Below are positions 10,001 through 16,713 of a stretch of DNA of 63,265 nt, in pieces. The DNA comes from Niastella sp. (GTDB lineage Bacteria > Bacteroidota > Bacteroidia > Chitinophagales > Chitinophagaceae), in the NCBI GenBank assembly GCA_017744515.1, contig JAGIBF010000047.1, positions 1 to 63,265 of the forward strand, in the 5' to 3' direction. A program made the position numbers and the translations under genes. Below the pieces are notes generated by a model. The model worked only from the letters and a program-made list of their open reading frames with translations. It ran no database searches and was not told where the DNA came from. Every line of letters starts with the position of its first letter. Position 1 is the stretch's first letter.

Positions 10001-10213
10001 GAAGTAACCGGTATTATCGGTTGTGGTGACCACTCTTTTGTTGGTGGCCAAAGTGATGGTAGCGCCCGGCACGGGGTCGTTACCGCTTTTTACAGTACCA
10101 GTCAGGGGCACTGGTTCGTTGGCAACCTGTCCGTAGCCAGTCATAGCGACGGCAAGGTGCAGGATGCCGCACAAGAGCAGCAGTTTAGTTGATGGAATTT
10201 TCTTCATACGCAT
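7058..10213 (-). CDS. SusC/RagA-like TonB-dependent oligosaccharide transporter
   Basis: Outer-membrane importer of oligosaccharides, energised by TonB. The 1051-residue product has a signal peptide (1-29), a carboxypeptidase-D-regulatory-like domain (about 36-112), a TonB-box-like DVVVTALG (121-128), and a plug domain including the family hallmark SVLKGGAAAALYGSRGANG (about 243-261). A 22-strand-type barrel follows and ends in a C-terminal Phe (VLKF), the usual BAM signal. Length is normal for SusC. It is first in the minus-strand PUL operon and divergent from the DeoR regulator across a 277-bp spacer with operator-like repeats. No STN domain is present, so anti-sigma/sigma control is unlikely; the DeoR protein is the likely regulator. 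Confidence 0.96.
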   Translation of the reverse strand: MRMKKIPSTKLLLLCGILHLAVAMTGYGQVANEPVPLTGTVKSGNDPVPGATITLATNKRVVTTTDNTGYFSLRIPAANRQGNIELVVSSIGFATRTIAVSAGQTSMEIQLQKDSGATMADVVVTALGIRKSRKSVTYAMTEVSGSEFTQARENNVANALTGKIAGVNATGLSTGPGGSSRVVIRGNGSLTGNSQPLYVINGMPIDNSTPGGAPLPNGLGLKQSTDRGDGIGAINPDDIESISVLKGGAAAALYGSRGANGVILITTKKGKVQKGIGVEYNGTLTMENVAVFPDFQYEYGQGDGGVKPTTLAQAQATGRRSFGSKIDGSTDYMAADGKNHPYTAQKDNLKNFYQTGTTFTNTVALSGGNENVVYRLSLSDLNAKSILPTNTYNRKTVNLNISAKLSEKLRAEAVAQYNLEKGNNRPIAGDALGNPNWTPYEVANTVDARWLSPGYDANGNEIVWNDAGIVTNSYFVINKFKQTDTKNRFIGQASISYDILKNLTLKGTVTRDFYNYNFTSIMPTGTQYVPQGQYDGIKSDASETNSMLTGTYKTSVANEQLGITVLAGANTRRFKLDEFTFFGQGFTTPYFYSFSNLSTSSATPAASDIKTNSLFGSVDLDYKGLLFLTASGRQDWFSTLSPANNSIFYPSVGTSFILSDVVNMPSFFDQVKLRASWAQVGGGGPDPYTINLAYASVPSASSVPLQNVSSPSITNANLKPFTSTTIEAGFNTQLFGGRLAVDFAVYDRKSSDDIVSVPISTASGYTNAILNSGELSNKGIELLIDATPIKQKDFSWNTSFNFAYNKSEVLKLADGISTFSLGNSANGNAFINNQVGSTYGAIYGFRKLRDASGTIIYDPNSNLPVQTNINQELGKGVPPITAGFTNTFRYKNFSLDVLVDGKFGNSIFSVMEVYATRLGLMKSTLPGRENGLLLEGVTQAGAKYTYTVPVANLRAAWYNNLNRYTELFVHDASFVKLRQVIISYRLPNNFLKGLGVQSANVSLVGRNLLILYKKTDNFDPEQSLTNGAAQGIESIGLPRTRSYGLNLVLKF

Positions 10214-10232
10214 TAGTTGTGGAGAGCATTAA

Positions 10233-10386
10233 AAATTTGCAAAGTCTAACCAAACCTAATGCAAATTTTACAAATACTGCAAATAATACGCAGAATTTAT
10301 TGCATTTATTTGCAAATATTGCCAATTTAAGGTCTATAATTAACCGGGTAAATGTTGTATAATTGCAAAAATTGCAACTTACCCGG
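10233..10386. promoter_or_regulatory. TGCAAAT repeat cluster and hairpin between SusC and DeoR
   Basis: The divergent spacer holds repeated TTTGCA/TGCAAA cores near 10236, 10260, 10278, 10300, 10310, 10363 and 10371. One of them is the perfect palindrome TATTTGCAAATA at 10307-10318. An inverted repeat CCGGGTAA/TTACCCGG (10344-10351 and 10379-10386), extended inward by GTTG/CAAC, forms a long hairpin. Such repetition in a regulator-transporter spacer suggests binding sites for the DeoR protein; this is inference. Confidence 0.55.
10251..10283 (-). promoter_or_regulatory. Candidate promoter of the SusC operon
   Basis: On the minus strand a TAGGTTTG (10258-10251) matches the Bacteroidota -7 consensus TAnnTTTG. 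A TTTG lies 21 nt upstream (10283-10280), close to the usual -33 spacing. The predicted start would leave a leader of about 30 nt. The promoter overlaps the TGCAAAT repeats, fitting control by a protein binding there. Confidence 0.45.
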
Positions 10387-10428
10387 GGACGCAGAGAGAC
10401 TTTTCCGGGATCAGTTTATCCTGCGACA

Positions 10429-10452
10429 CCCTTCAACAAGCTCAGGGTGACA
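10429..10452 (+). repeat. Dispersed 24-bp intergenic repeat, copy 2
   Basis: Copy with one change (CCCTTCAACA start), 38 bp upstream of the DeoR start codon. Confidence 0.8.
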
Positions 10453-10478
10453 AGAAGGATTAGGTTACAGTTTGCTAA

Positions 10479-10486
10479 TAACTTTG
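10479..10486 (+). promoter_or_regulatory. -7 element TAACTTTG just before DeoR start
   Basis: TAACTTTG matches TAnnTTTG and ends four bases before the ATG at 10491. If used, transcription would begin at or next to the start codon, giving a leaderless or nearly leaderless mRNA. No convincing -33 element is seen. Confidence 0.4.
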
Positions 10487-10490
10487 CCGC

Positions 10491-11273
10491 ATGTCAGACA
10501 ACCAACAACAGGCGCCTCTTCCGGTGGCCCTGCAAAAGAAGGAACGGAAGCAATTGATCATCAAACAGGTGAATATTCACACGCGCCTGATGTTTACCGA
10601 CCTGGTGAAGTTGATCGATGTGTCGGAAGACACCATCCGGAGGGACGTGAATGAGCTGGCGGAAGAGGGTTTGCTGATCCGCATTAAAGGCGGGGCTATG
10701 TCGGCCGCTTATCATATTGGCGATGACTCCAAGACTTACTCCCGCAACAACAAACTCGTCATTGCCGACAAAACGCTGAGCCTGCTGAAAGAGGACATGA
10801 TCGTACTGATCGGTGGCGGCACTACCATACGCGAGTTTGTAAAAAAGATCCCTAATACGCTTCGCGCTACTTTTCTTACTGTGAATGTGATGACTGCAGT
10901 GGAGCTGCTGGACAAGCCCATGATCAAAACCATCATGATCGGCGGGCAGATCTCTGCTTACAGCCAGATGACCGTGAGTGGTGAAGTGTTTCAATATCTC
11001 TCCAACATCAAGGCTGATCTCTGCATCATCGGTATCAATGCCATCGATGCGGAAGGTGGTCTTACCGACTCCGACTGGGAAACCATCCAGGCCAAGAAGG
11101 CGATGATCAAAGCAGCCGATAAGATAGCTGTGCTGACTATTTCGGAAAAGCTCAACTCGGTGATGCAAATGAAGATCGCCGATGTAGATGAGGTGGACTA
11201 CCTGATCACGGAGTTGTCGCCTGAGGATGCTGCATTGAGTTCGTACAGGGCGAAGGAGTTGACGATACTTTAG
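10491..11273 (+). CDS. DeoR/GlpR-family transcriptional regulator
   Basis: Probable repressor of the adjacent glycan-utilisation operon, released by a sugar phosphate. The 260-residue product has an unusual polar N-terminal tail of about 20 residues, a DeoR winged helix (about 21-75) with recognition helix SEDTIRRDVNELAEEG (45-60), and a C-terminal DeoRC sensor domain with the phosphate-binding-like GGGTT at 108-112. It is divergent from SusC; the shared spacer contains many TGCAAAT repeats. In the family, sugar-phosphate effectors such as fructose-1-P, GlcNAc-6-P or fuculose-1-P are typical, which would fit the GH20/GH29 products. Which one applies here cannot be told. Confidence 0.92.
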   Translation: MSDNQQQAPLPVALQKKERKQLIIKQVNIHTRLMFTDLVKLIDVSEDTIRRDVNELAEEGLLIRIKGGAMSAAYHIGDDSKTYSRNNKLVIADKTLSLLKEDMIVLIGGGTTIREFVKKIPNTLRATFLTVNVMTAVELLDKPMIKTIMIGGQISAYSQMTVSGEVFQYLSNIKADLCIIGINAIDAEGGLTDSDWETIQAKKAMIKAADKIAVLTISEKLNSVMQMKIADVDEVDYLITELSPEDAALSSYRAKELTIL

Positions 11274-11354
11274 TTAAGCGTAGCGTCATCTCGCAGAGCG
11301 GGACAGGCTCTACGGCGCCGCATTGAACAACGTATTATATTGCTACAAGCTATA

Positions 11355-11420
11355 GCCCCTAAAGGGGCACAAAACCTTTTACTACGTTTCTCCTACAAAG
11401 CTGCTGCACCTAACGGTGCA
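11355..11420. repeat. Two short palindromes in the DeoR-GH3 gap
   Basis: GCCCCT/AGGGGC (11355-11360 and 11363-11368) and TGCACC/GGTGCA (11405-11410 and 11415-11420) are two short hairpins in the 238-bp gap. Similar stacked palindromes occur at 62452-62566. They could end the DeoR transcript, but the T-runs are weak. Confidence 0.5.
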
Positions 11421-11511
11421 AGAATACCCTTTAAGCGTTAATATCTTTGACCGCTATATCTAACTATACATTGATTGTTTACTTTCGTTGTTATATAGTA
11501 ATCTTTCTGGT

Positions 11512-14172
11512 ATGAGAACTTCTTTCCTTTTGGTTGTTTTCTTTTTGTGTATCGGCCTGTTTGCGTTTTCTCAAAATACATTGCCTTATAAAGATGCGCG
11601 TCTGCCCGTGGATGTACGGGTGAAAGACCTTTTGGGCAGGATGACACCGGAAGAGAAGTTCTGGCAATTGTTCATGATCCCCGGCGACCTCGATAAAGCT
11701 GCTCCACAACAATATCGCAATGGCCTGTTCGGTTTCCAGGTAAGTGCTGCTGCGCAAGGTGATGCCAGTGGTCAACTGCTGCGTTACAATACCCGGGAGA
11801 ACGCGCTAACGCTGGCGCAGAAGATCAACCGTATTCAAAAATACTTCGTCGATAGCAGCAGGCTTGGTATTCCCATTATTGCTTTTGATGAAGCGCTGCA
11901 TGGCCTTGTGCGTGATGGCGCCACCTCTTTTCCGCAGGCTATCGGACTGGCCGCTACCTGGGATACTGCGTTGATGCGACAGGTATCGACCGCCATCGCT
12001 ATCGAAACAAAAGTGCGTGGCATACGGCAGATATTGACGCCCGTAGTAAATATTGCCAGTGATGTGCGCTGGGGAAGAACGGAAGAAACATATGGTGAAG
12101 ATCCTTTTCTATCATCGGAGATGGGCGTAGCTTTTGTATCGCCGTTTGAACAGATGGGTATTATTACTACGCCCAAACATTTCCTGGCCAATGTAGGTGA
12201 TGGCGGTCGCGACAGTTATCCTATTCATTATAATGAGCGATTGCTGGAAGAAATATACCTGCCCCCTTTTAGGGCTTGTTTTGAACGGGGCGGTTCCCGC
12301 TCGGTGATGACGGCTTATAATTCACTGGACGGCCGCGCGTGTTCTGCCAACAGCTGGCTGTTGCAGGAGAAGCTGAAAAAGCAATGGGGCTTTACTGGTT
12401 TTGTGATCTCCGATGCCAGTGCGGTGGGTGGCGGCATCGTGTTGCATTACACCAACGCTGATTATGCCGACGCCGGAAAGGATGCTATCAACAACGGGCT
12501 GGATGTGATCTTTCAAACCAGTTATGATCATTACAAGTTGTTCATACCTTCTTTTCTCGATGGACGTGCTGATAGTAACCGGGTGAATGAGGCCGTGGCA
12601 AGGGTACTGAAAGCCAAGTTTGAACTGGGGCTGTTTGAGCATCCTTATGTAACTGAAGATTCCGCAGTAGCGTTGCTTAAGAATACAACGCATAAAATGC
12701 TGGCCCGGAAGGCGGCGCGGGAATCTATTGTGTTGCTGAAGAATAACAAAGGAGTTTTACCACTTGCTTCCACCGTACGTACTATAGCTGTAATCGGTGA
12801 AGAAGCTACTGCCGGCAGGCTGGGCGGGTATAGTGGTCCGGGTAATAAAAAGATCAATATCCTCGATGGCATCCGTGAGCGCGCCGGGAAAGGTATTAAG
12901 GTATTATACGCCACAGGTGCTGGTATCAAGGCTGATGCGTATGTAGTAATACCTGCTTCCTTCCTTTCGCATAGTAATAATCAGCCTGGACTGCAGGCCG
13001 AATATTTCAACAACCTTACTTTAAGTGGCAACCCCGTAGTAACGCGGACTGACAAGGATATCAATTTCCGCTGGACATTGTATCCGCCTGACCCCAAGGT
13101 GAATCTTGATTTTTACTCCGCCCGCTGGACCGGCTTTATTCAATCTCCGCAGACCGGCAACATCAAGCTGGGCCTGGAGGGTAATGATGGCTACCGGCTA
13201 TATGTAAATAATAAACTGATCGTAGACAATTGGGTGAAGCAATCTTACCAGACCATCACCGGTAATGTATATTTCGAAAAGGGAAAGCGGTATGCCATCC
13301 GCATCGAATTTTATGAACCCGTTGGTAATGCGCACCTTAAACTCGTTTGGAATGCAGGCGTGATAGATGATCGCGTAAAAAAGATACAGGAGGCCGTGGC
13401 TGCAGCAAAGCAGGCTGATGTGGCAGTGATTGCAGCTGGTATTCATGAGGGTGAGTTCCAGGACAGGGCGCTACTCGGCTTACCGGGTTTCCAGGAGGAA
13501 CTGATCAATGCCGTAGCCGCCACCGGTAAACCTGTTGTAGTAGTATTGGTTGGCGGCAGCGCCATCACCATGAGCAACTGGATGCATCGCGTGCAGGGCA
13601 TTGCTGATGTGTGGTATCCCGGTGAAGAGGGTGGCCGGGCTGTGGCCGATGTATTGTTTGGTGATTATAATCCTGCCGGGCGCCTCCCCGTCACTTTTCC
13701 CGTGCATGAGGCACAACTACCGCTCGTATACAACCACAAGCCTACCGGCCGGGGTGATGATTATCATAACCTGAGTGGTGAGCCATTGTTTCCATTTGGC
13801 TATGGCTTGAGTTATGCTCAATTTGAATACAGTAACCTGCAACTCGATAATAAGATCATAGGTGTTAACGAATCGACCACGGTACGCTGCACCATCAAAA
13901 ACATCAGCAAACTGGCCGGTGATGAAGTGGTGCAATTGTATATCCGGGATATGCTGGCTTCTGTAGCGCGGCCCGTGCTGGAGCTGAAGGGGTTTCAGCG
14001 TATTCACCTGCAACCCGGCGAGAGCAAAGAAGTGTCTTTTACCATCTCTCCCACCCTGTTGCAAATGCTGAACATCGACATGCAAACCGTGGTAGAGCCG
14101 GGAGATTTCAGGATCATGGTGGGGGCTTCTTCGAAGGACCTGCGGTTGAAGCAGGTGCTGAGCGTGCGATAA
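11512..14172 (+). CDS. GH3 beta-glycosidase with PA14 insert, secreted
   Basis: Retaining exo-beta-glycosidase, probably periplasmic. From the ATG at 11512 the product is 886 residues; this start is preferred over 11488 because it directly begins the signal peptide (1-20, ...FAFSQ). The N-terminal barrel has DEALHG (126-131), [13 protein letters not shown] (186-198), KHF (222-224) and the expected nucleophile Asp301 in VISDAS, where many members have SDW. A PA14 domain is inserted in the C-terminal half at about 493-618. The alpha/beta sandwich resumes with HEGEFQDR (645-652), whose Glu646 or Glu648 should be the acid/base. A fibronectin-III-like domain ends the chain. A -7-like TATCTTTG lies at 11442-11449. 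It could be a beta-glucosidase, xylosidase or N-acetylglucosaminidase; specificity is open. Confidence 0.93.
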   Translation: MRTSFLLVVFFLCIGLFAFSQNTLPYKDARLPVDVRVKDLLGRMTPEEKFWQLFMIPGDLDKAAPQQYRNGLFGFQVSAAAQGDASGQLLRYNTRENALTLAQKINRIQKYFVDSSRLGIPIIAFDEALHGLVRDGATSFPQAIGLAATWDTALMRQVSTAIAIETKVRGIRQILTPVVNIASDVRWGRTEETYGEDPFLSSEMGVAFVSPFEQMGIITTPKHFLANVGDGGRDSYPIHYNERLLEEIYLPPFRACFERGGSRSVMTAYNSLDGRACSANSWLLQEKLKKQWGFTGFVISDASAVGGGIVLHYTNADYADAGKDAINNGLDVIFQTSYDHYKLFIPSFLDGRADSNRVNEAVARVLKAKFELGLFEHPYVTEDSAVALLKNTTHKMLARKAARESIVLLKNNKGVLPLASTVRTIAVIGEEATAGRLGGYSGPGNKKINILDGIRERAGKGIKVLYATGAGIKADAYVVIPASFLSHSNNQPGLQAEYFNNLTLSGNPVVTRTDKDINFRWTLYPPDPKVNLDFYSARWTGFIQSPQTGNIKLGLEGNDGYRLYVNNKLIVDNWVKQSYQTITGNVYFEKGKRYAIRIEFYEPVGNAHLKLVWNAGVIDDRVKKIQEAVAAAKQADVAVIAAGIHEGEFQDRALLGLPGFQEELINAVAATGKPVVVVLVGGSAITMSNWMHRVQGIADVWYPGEEGGRAVADVLFGDYNPAGRLPVTFPVHEAQLPLVYNHKPTGRGDDYHNLSGEPLFPFGYGLSYAQFEYSNLQLDNKIIGVNESTTVRCTIKNISKLAGDEVVQLYIRDMLASVARPVLELKGFQRIHLQPGESKEVSFTISPTLLQMLNIDMQTVVEPGDFRIMVGASSKDLRLKQVLSVR

Positions 14173-14222
14173 CCTTATAATATGAATTAGGGCGAATTAC
14201 ACGAATTGAAAGACAACAAGTA

Positions 14223-14246
14223 CCCTTCGACAAGCTCAGGATGACA
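14223..14246 (+). repeat. Dispersed 24-bp intergenic repeat, copy 3
   Basis: Copy with ATGACA instead of GTGACA at the end, in the 117-bp gap between the GH3 gene and the AraC regulator. Confidence 0.8.
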
Positions 14247-14289
14247 TTGGCTATTTGCAACATATTTTGTTTCTCTGCATCTTTATAGT

Positions 14290-15099
14290 ATGGTAGAGAT
14301 CTACGATAATATCAGGAAGTTGTACCAGTTCAAAGCCCCATGTGCTGAACTGGCTTCTTATATCGAGTTCTTTTCCGAGACCTCGCCTGAGGCTATGCAG
14401 CATTATATTGGTGAAGCTGCTTTTACCGTTAAAATGTTCCCCAGCTTTACGCCTACTATCTGGCTCAACCTTGGTACTCCTTACTTATTAAAGAACGGAG
14501 CGCAACTGCACCGGGTGGATGAACATACTGATGTATTATTACTGAGAAGTGATATTGTAGAAAGGCGTAATCTGCCTACTGATAATATTTTTACTATCAA
14601 GTTCAACGCGGGTGGTTTTGAAGCGGTGTTCGGTATTGCGCAAACAAGGATCGGCCATGAGGTGATCGATGTAAACGAAGTTATTCCTGCTACCATTCTC
14701 CGAAAACTGAAAAGGCTGGATGGGTTTGACGATAGGATGCAGCTTATCGAAGGGTTTCTGCTGGATAAACTTACGCAACATCAGCAACAGACCCATTACC
14801 TGCACCATGTACAGGAAAGCATCGATGCTTTTTGTGCCTCGGGCATGCAATTGAATAATCAACAACTGGCCAGCCGGCAGCATCTTTCCGATAAAACTTT
14901 TTATCGTTATTTCTCACAAGTGACCGGGGCCAGCCCCAAGCTCTTTTTTGGCACCATGCGGGCGCGTGCTGCGCTCACCGCCTACATTACTGACCAGGCG
15001 GCTTTTGAACATACCAGCTTTGGATATTATGACCTCAGTCACTTTTATAAGGATGTGATCCGGTTTACCGGTCAGCGGCTGAAGACCGGCCGGTTGTAA
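14290..15099 (+). CDS. AraC-family transcriptional regulator
   Basis: A 269-residue cytoplasmic regulator. The N-terminal region (about 1-160) resembles the ligand-domain type often paired with AraC helices in Bacteroidota (DUF6597-like) and has no recognisable cupin histidines. The C-terminal AraC domain (about 170-268) contains two helix-turn-helix units: NNQQLASRQHLSDKTFYRYF and the second with SFGYYDLSHFYKDVIRFTGQ. It follows GH3 by 117 bp and precedes the S33 hydrolase by 119 bp, all on the plus strand. Dispersed repeats on both sides suggest a separate transcription unit. Its target is unknown; the flanking enzyme genes are the natural candidates. Confidence 0.88.
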   Translation: MVEIYDNIRKLYQFKAPCAELASYIEFFSETSPEAMQHYIGEAAFTVKMFPSFTPTIWLNLGTPYLLKNGAQLHRVDEHTDVLLLRSDIVERRNLPTDNIFTIKFNAGGFEAVFGIAQTRIGHEVIDVNEVIPATILRKLKRLDGFDDRMQLIEGFLLDKLTQHQQQTHYLHHVQESIDAFCASGMQLNNQQLASRQHLSDKTFYRYFSQVTGASPKLFFGTMRARAALTAYITDQAAFEHTSFGYYDLSHFYKDVIRFTGQRLKTGRL

Positions 15100-15111
15100 A
15101 TCTTTCGACAG

Positions 15112-15135
15112 CCCTTCGACAGGCTCAGGGTGACA
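15112..15135 (+). repeat. Dispersed 24-bp intergenic repeat, copy 4
   Basis: Copy with AGG in place of AAG in the centre, beginning 12 bp after the AraC stop codon. Confidence 0.8.
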
Positions 15136-15218
15136 TGACATTAGCTATAGAATGTCCGTTTTTTACCTTTCGTGCTTCTCCCCTCCCCGCTATCTTGCAT
15201 ACTTGAAAAAGTATTGAC

Positions 15219-16661
15219 ATGAAAAAAATTATAATGCTTGCCGGATTATTGACCGGCATATGTACCGTTTCCTTAGCGCAAGGTTATACACCAAAAATAG
15301 AATATGGCGACTGCCAGATCAAGATCGCTGCCGGATTGGTTGCACGCTGCGGTTACCTCGTGGTGCCGGAAAACCGGCAAAAGCCAAACGGACGAACTAT
15401 CAAGATACCCTTTGTCTTTGCACGGAAGCCGGATATGGATTCTACCAGGGACGTATTCCTGTACACTACCGGCGGGCCGGGTTATAGTACCATCGCCAAC
15501 TTCGACAGCCTGCGCTATAATTCCGACTTCTTCCAGTTTGGTCCTTTCCTTGTTTTTGACCAACGGGGCACTAAAAGATCACTGCCCTGCCTGGATTGTC
15601 CTGAAGTTAGTGAGGCTGCTAAAAAGTCTTACCGGGAAAGTTTATCGTTCGACAGCCTGCAATTACTGGCCGTGCAGCAATGCCGCAAAAGGCTGGTGGC
15701 ACAGGGCATCGATCTTTCCGCTTACACTACCATCGAAAGCGCCGCCGATATCAATGACCTGCGCAAAGCGCTGAAGCTCGATTCGCTCAGGCTGTTTGGC
15801 ATCTCCTACAGTGGCGGATTGATGCTTACGGTGGCAAGGAACCATCCTGAGGCGGCAAAAGCAATGTTCCTTAATTCTCCTTTGCCTGGTTTTGTGAATT
15901 ATGAAGAGCATGCTTTGTTCAATTTCAATGGGGCGCTGGACCGGGTGCTTGCCAATTGTGCAGCAGACTCCACGCACGATGCGCAATACAATGGTTTGCG
16001 TGAGCGGTTCCATGCATATTTCTCTTCTATCACCGGCAAACGTTTTCCTATTCGATATGCAATAAAAGGCTCAAAGGATTCTTTCACTGTTCAATATGGC
16101 AAGAACGAGTTGATCAATGCCGTGATCGACCGGCTCAATATCTGGCAGGTGCAATCTGTACCTTTTGTGATGAATGAACTTATCAATGGTAATCATGCGA
16201 CTTACGTGCGGGAACAACTTGATGGGATTTTCAATGATAACCATTCGCTTTCTGCCGGCATGCGTTACAGCATCTATTGTTCTGAGCAAATTGTCTATTC
16301 CAATAAAGTGTTGGTAAAAAAACAGGACACGTTATTACCGTGGCTGGCAGGCATTCGTTTCAATAATGTGAATCATGCTGTTTGTGATTGCTGGCAGGTG
16401 AAACCTGAACCTGCTATTGCCAAAACGCCTGTGTATTCCAATGTACCTGCACTGCTGGCAGCCGGGGATATCGATCCGTGGTGCCCGCCTTTCTACAACC
16501 GGCTTATCCAACGCACTATGCCCAATGCTCAAATCCTTATTGTGCGTGATAATGGGCATATCGCCCGGGTGGGCATGAAAGGTGTCGACTTTGTAAAGCT
16601 GTTCCTTACCGCACCGTACAAGAAGCTCGTGTCGCCGCTTAAAGAAGTGACTGTTGAATAA
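15219..16661 (+). CDS. Secreted alpha/beta hydrolase, S33/TAP-like peptidase
   Basis: Probable periplasmic exopeptidase. The 480-residue product has a signal peptide (1-20, ...SLAQ), the oxyanion-hole segment TGGPGY (84-89), DQRG (114-117), the nucleophile elbow GISYSGG with Ser198, an Asp in AAGDIDPWCPP near 420 and a His in DNGHIARVG near 447. These are the hallmarks of the prolyl-iminopeptidase/tripeptidyl-aminopeptidase group, including the TAP-like C-terminal domain. Several cysteines (32, 44, 124, 127, 155) suggest disulfides in the exported protein. It ends at a bidirectional terminator shared with the convergent TonB-dependent receptor. Substrate is not predictable beyond N-terminal peptide release; an esterase activity is possible. 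Confidence 0.87.
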   Translation: MKKIIMLAGLLTGICTVSLAQGYTPKIEYGDCQIKIAAGLVARCGYLVVPENRQKPNGRTIKIPFVFARKPDMDSTRDVFLYTTGGPGYSTIANFDSLRYNSDFFQFGPFLVFDQRGTKRSLPCLDCPEVSEAAKKSYRESLSFDSLQLLAVQQCRKRLVAQGIDLSAYTTIESAADINDLRKALKLDSLRLFGISYSGGLMLTVARNHPEAAKAMFLNSPLPGFVNYEEHALFNFNGALDRVLANCAADSTHDAQYNGLRERFHAYFSSITGKRFPIRYAIKGSKDSFTVQYGKNELINAVIDRLNIWQVQSVPFVMNELINGNHATYVREQLDGIFNDNHSLSAGMRYSIYCSEQIVYSNKVLVKKQDTLLPWLAGIRFNNVNHAVCDCWQVKPEPAIAKTPVYSNVPALLAAGDIDPWCPPFYNRLIQRTMPNAQILIVRDNGHIARVGMKGVDFVKLFLTAPYKKLVSPLKEVTVE

Positions 16662-16668
16662 AAGAAAA

Positions 16669-16702
16669 CGTCCCGGTAAGAAATGCTTACCGGGACGTTT
16701 TT
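16669..16702. terminator. Bidirectional intrinsic terminator
   Basis: A perfect 12-bp stem CGTCCCGGTAAG/CTTACCGGGACG (16669-16680 and 16686-16697) with loop AAATG. It is followed by five T on the plus strand and by a T-run on the minus strand (AAAAGAAAA on plus). It separates the convergent hydrolase and receptor genes. Confidence 0.93.
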
Positions 16703-16713
16703 CAAATTCTTTC

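Noticed and set aside
10494..11168. 224-residue minus-strand frame across DeoR
   Set aside because: Antisense shadow of a conserved regulator, rich in His/Gln/Asp as expected from the opposite-strand reading.
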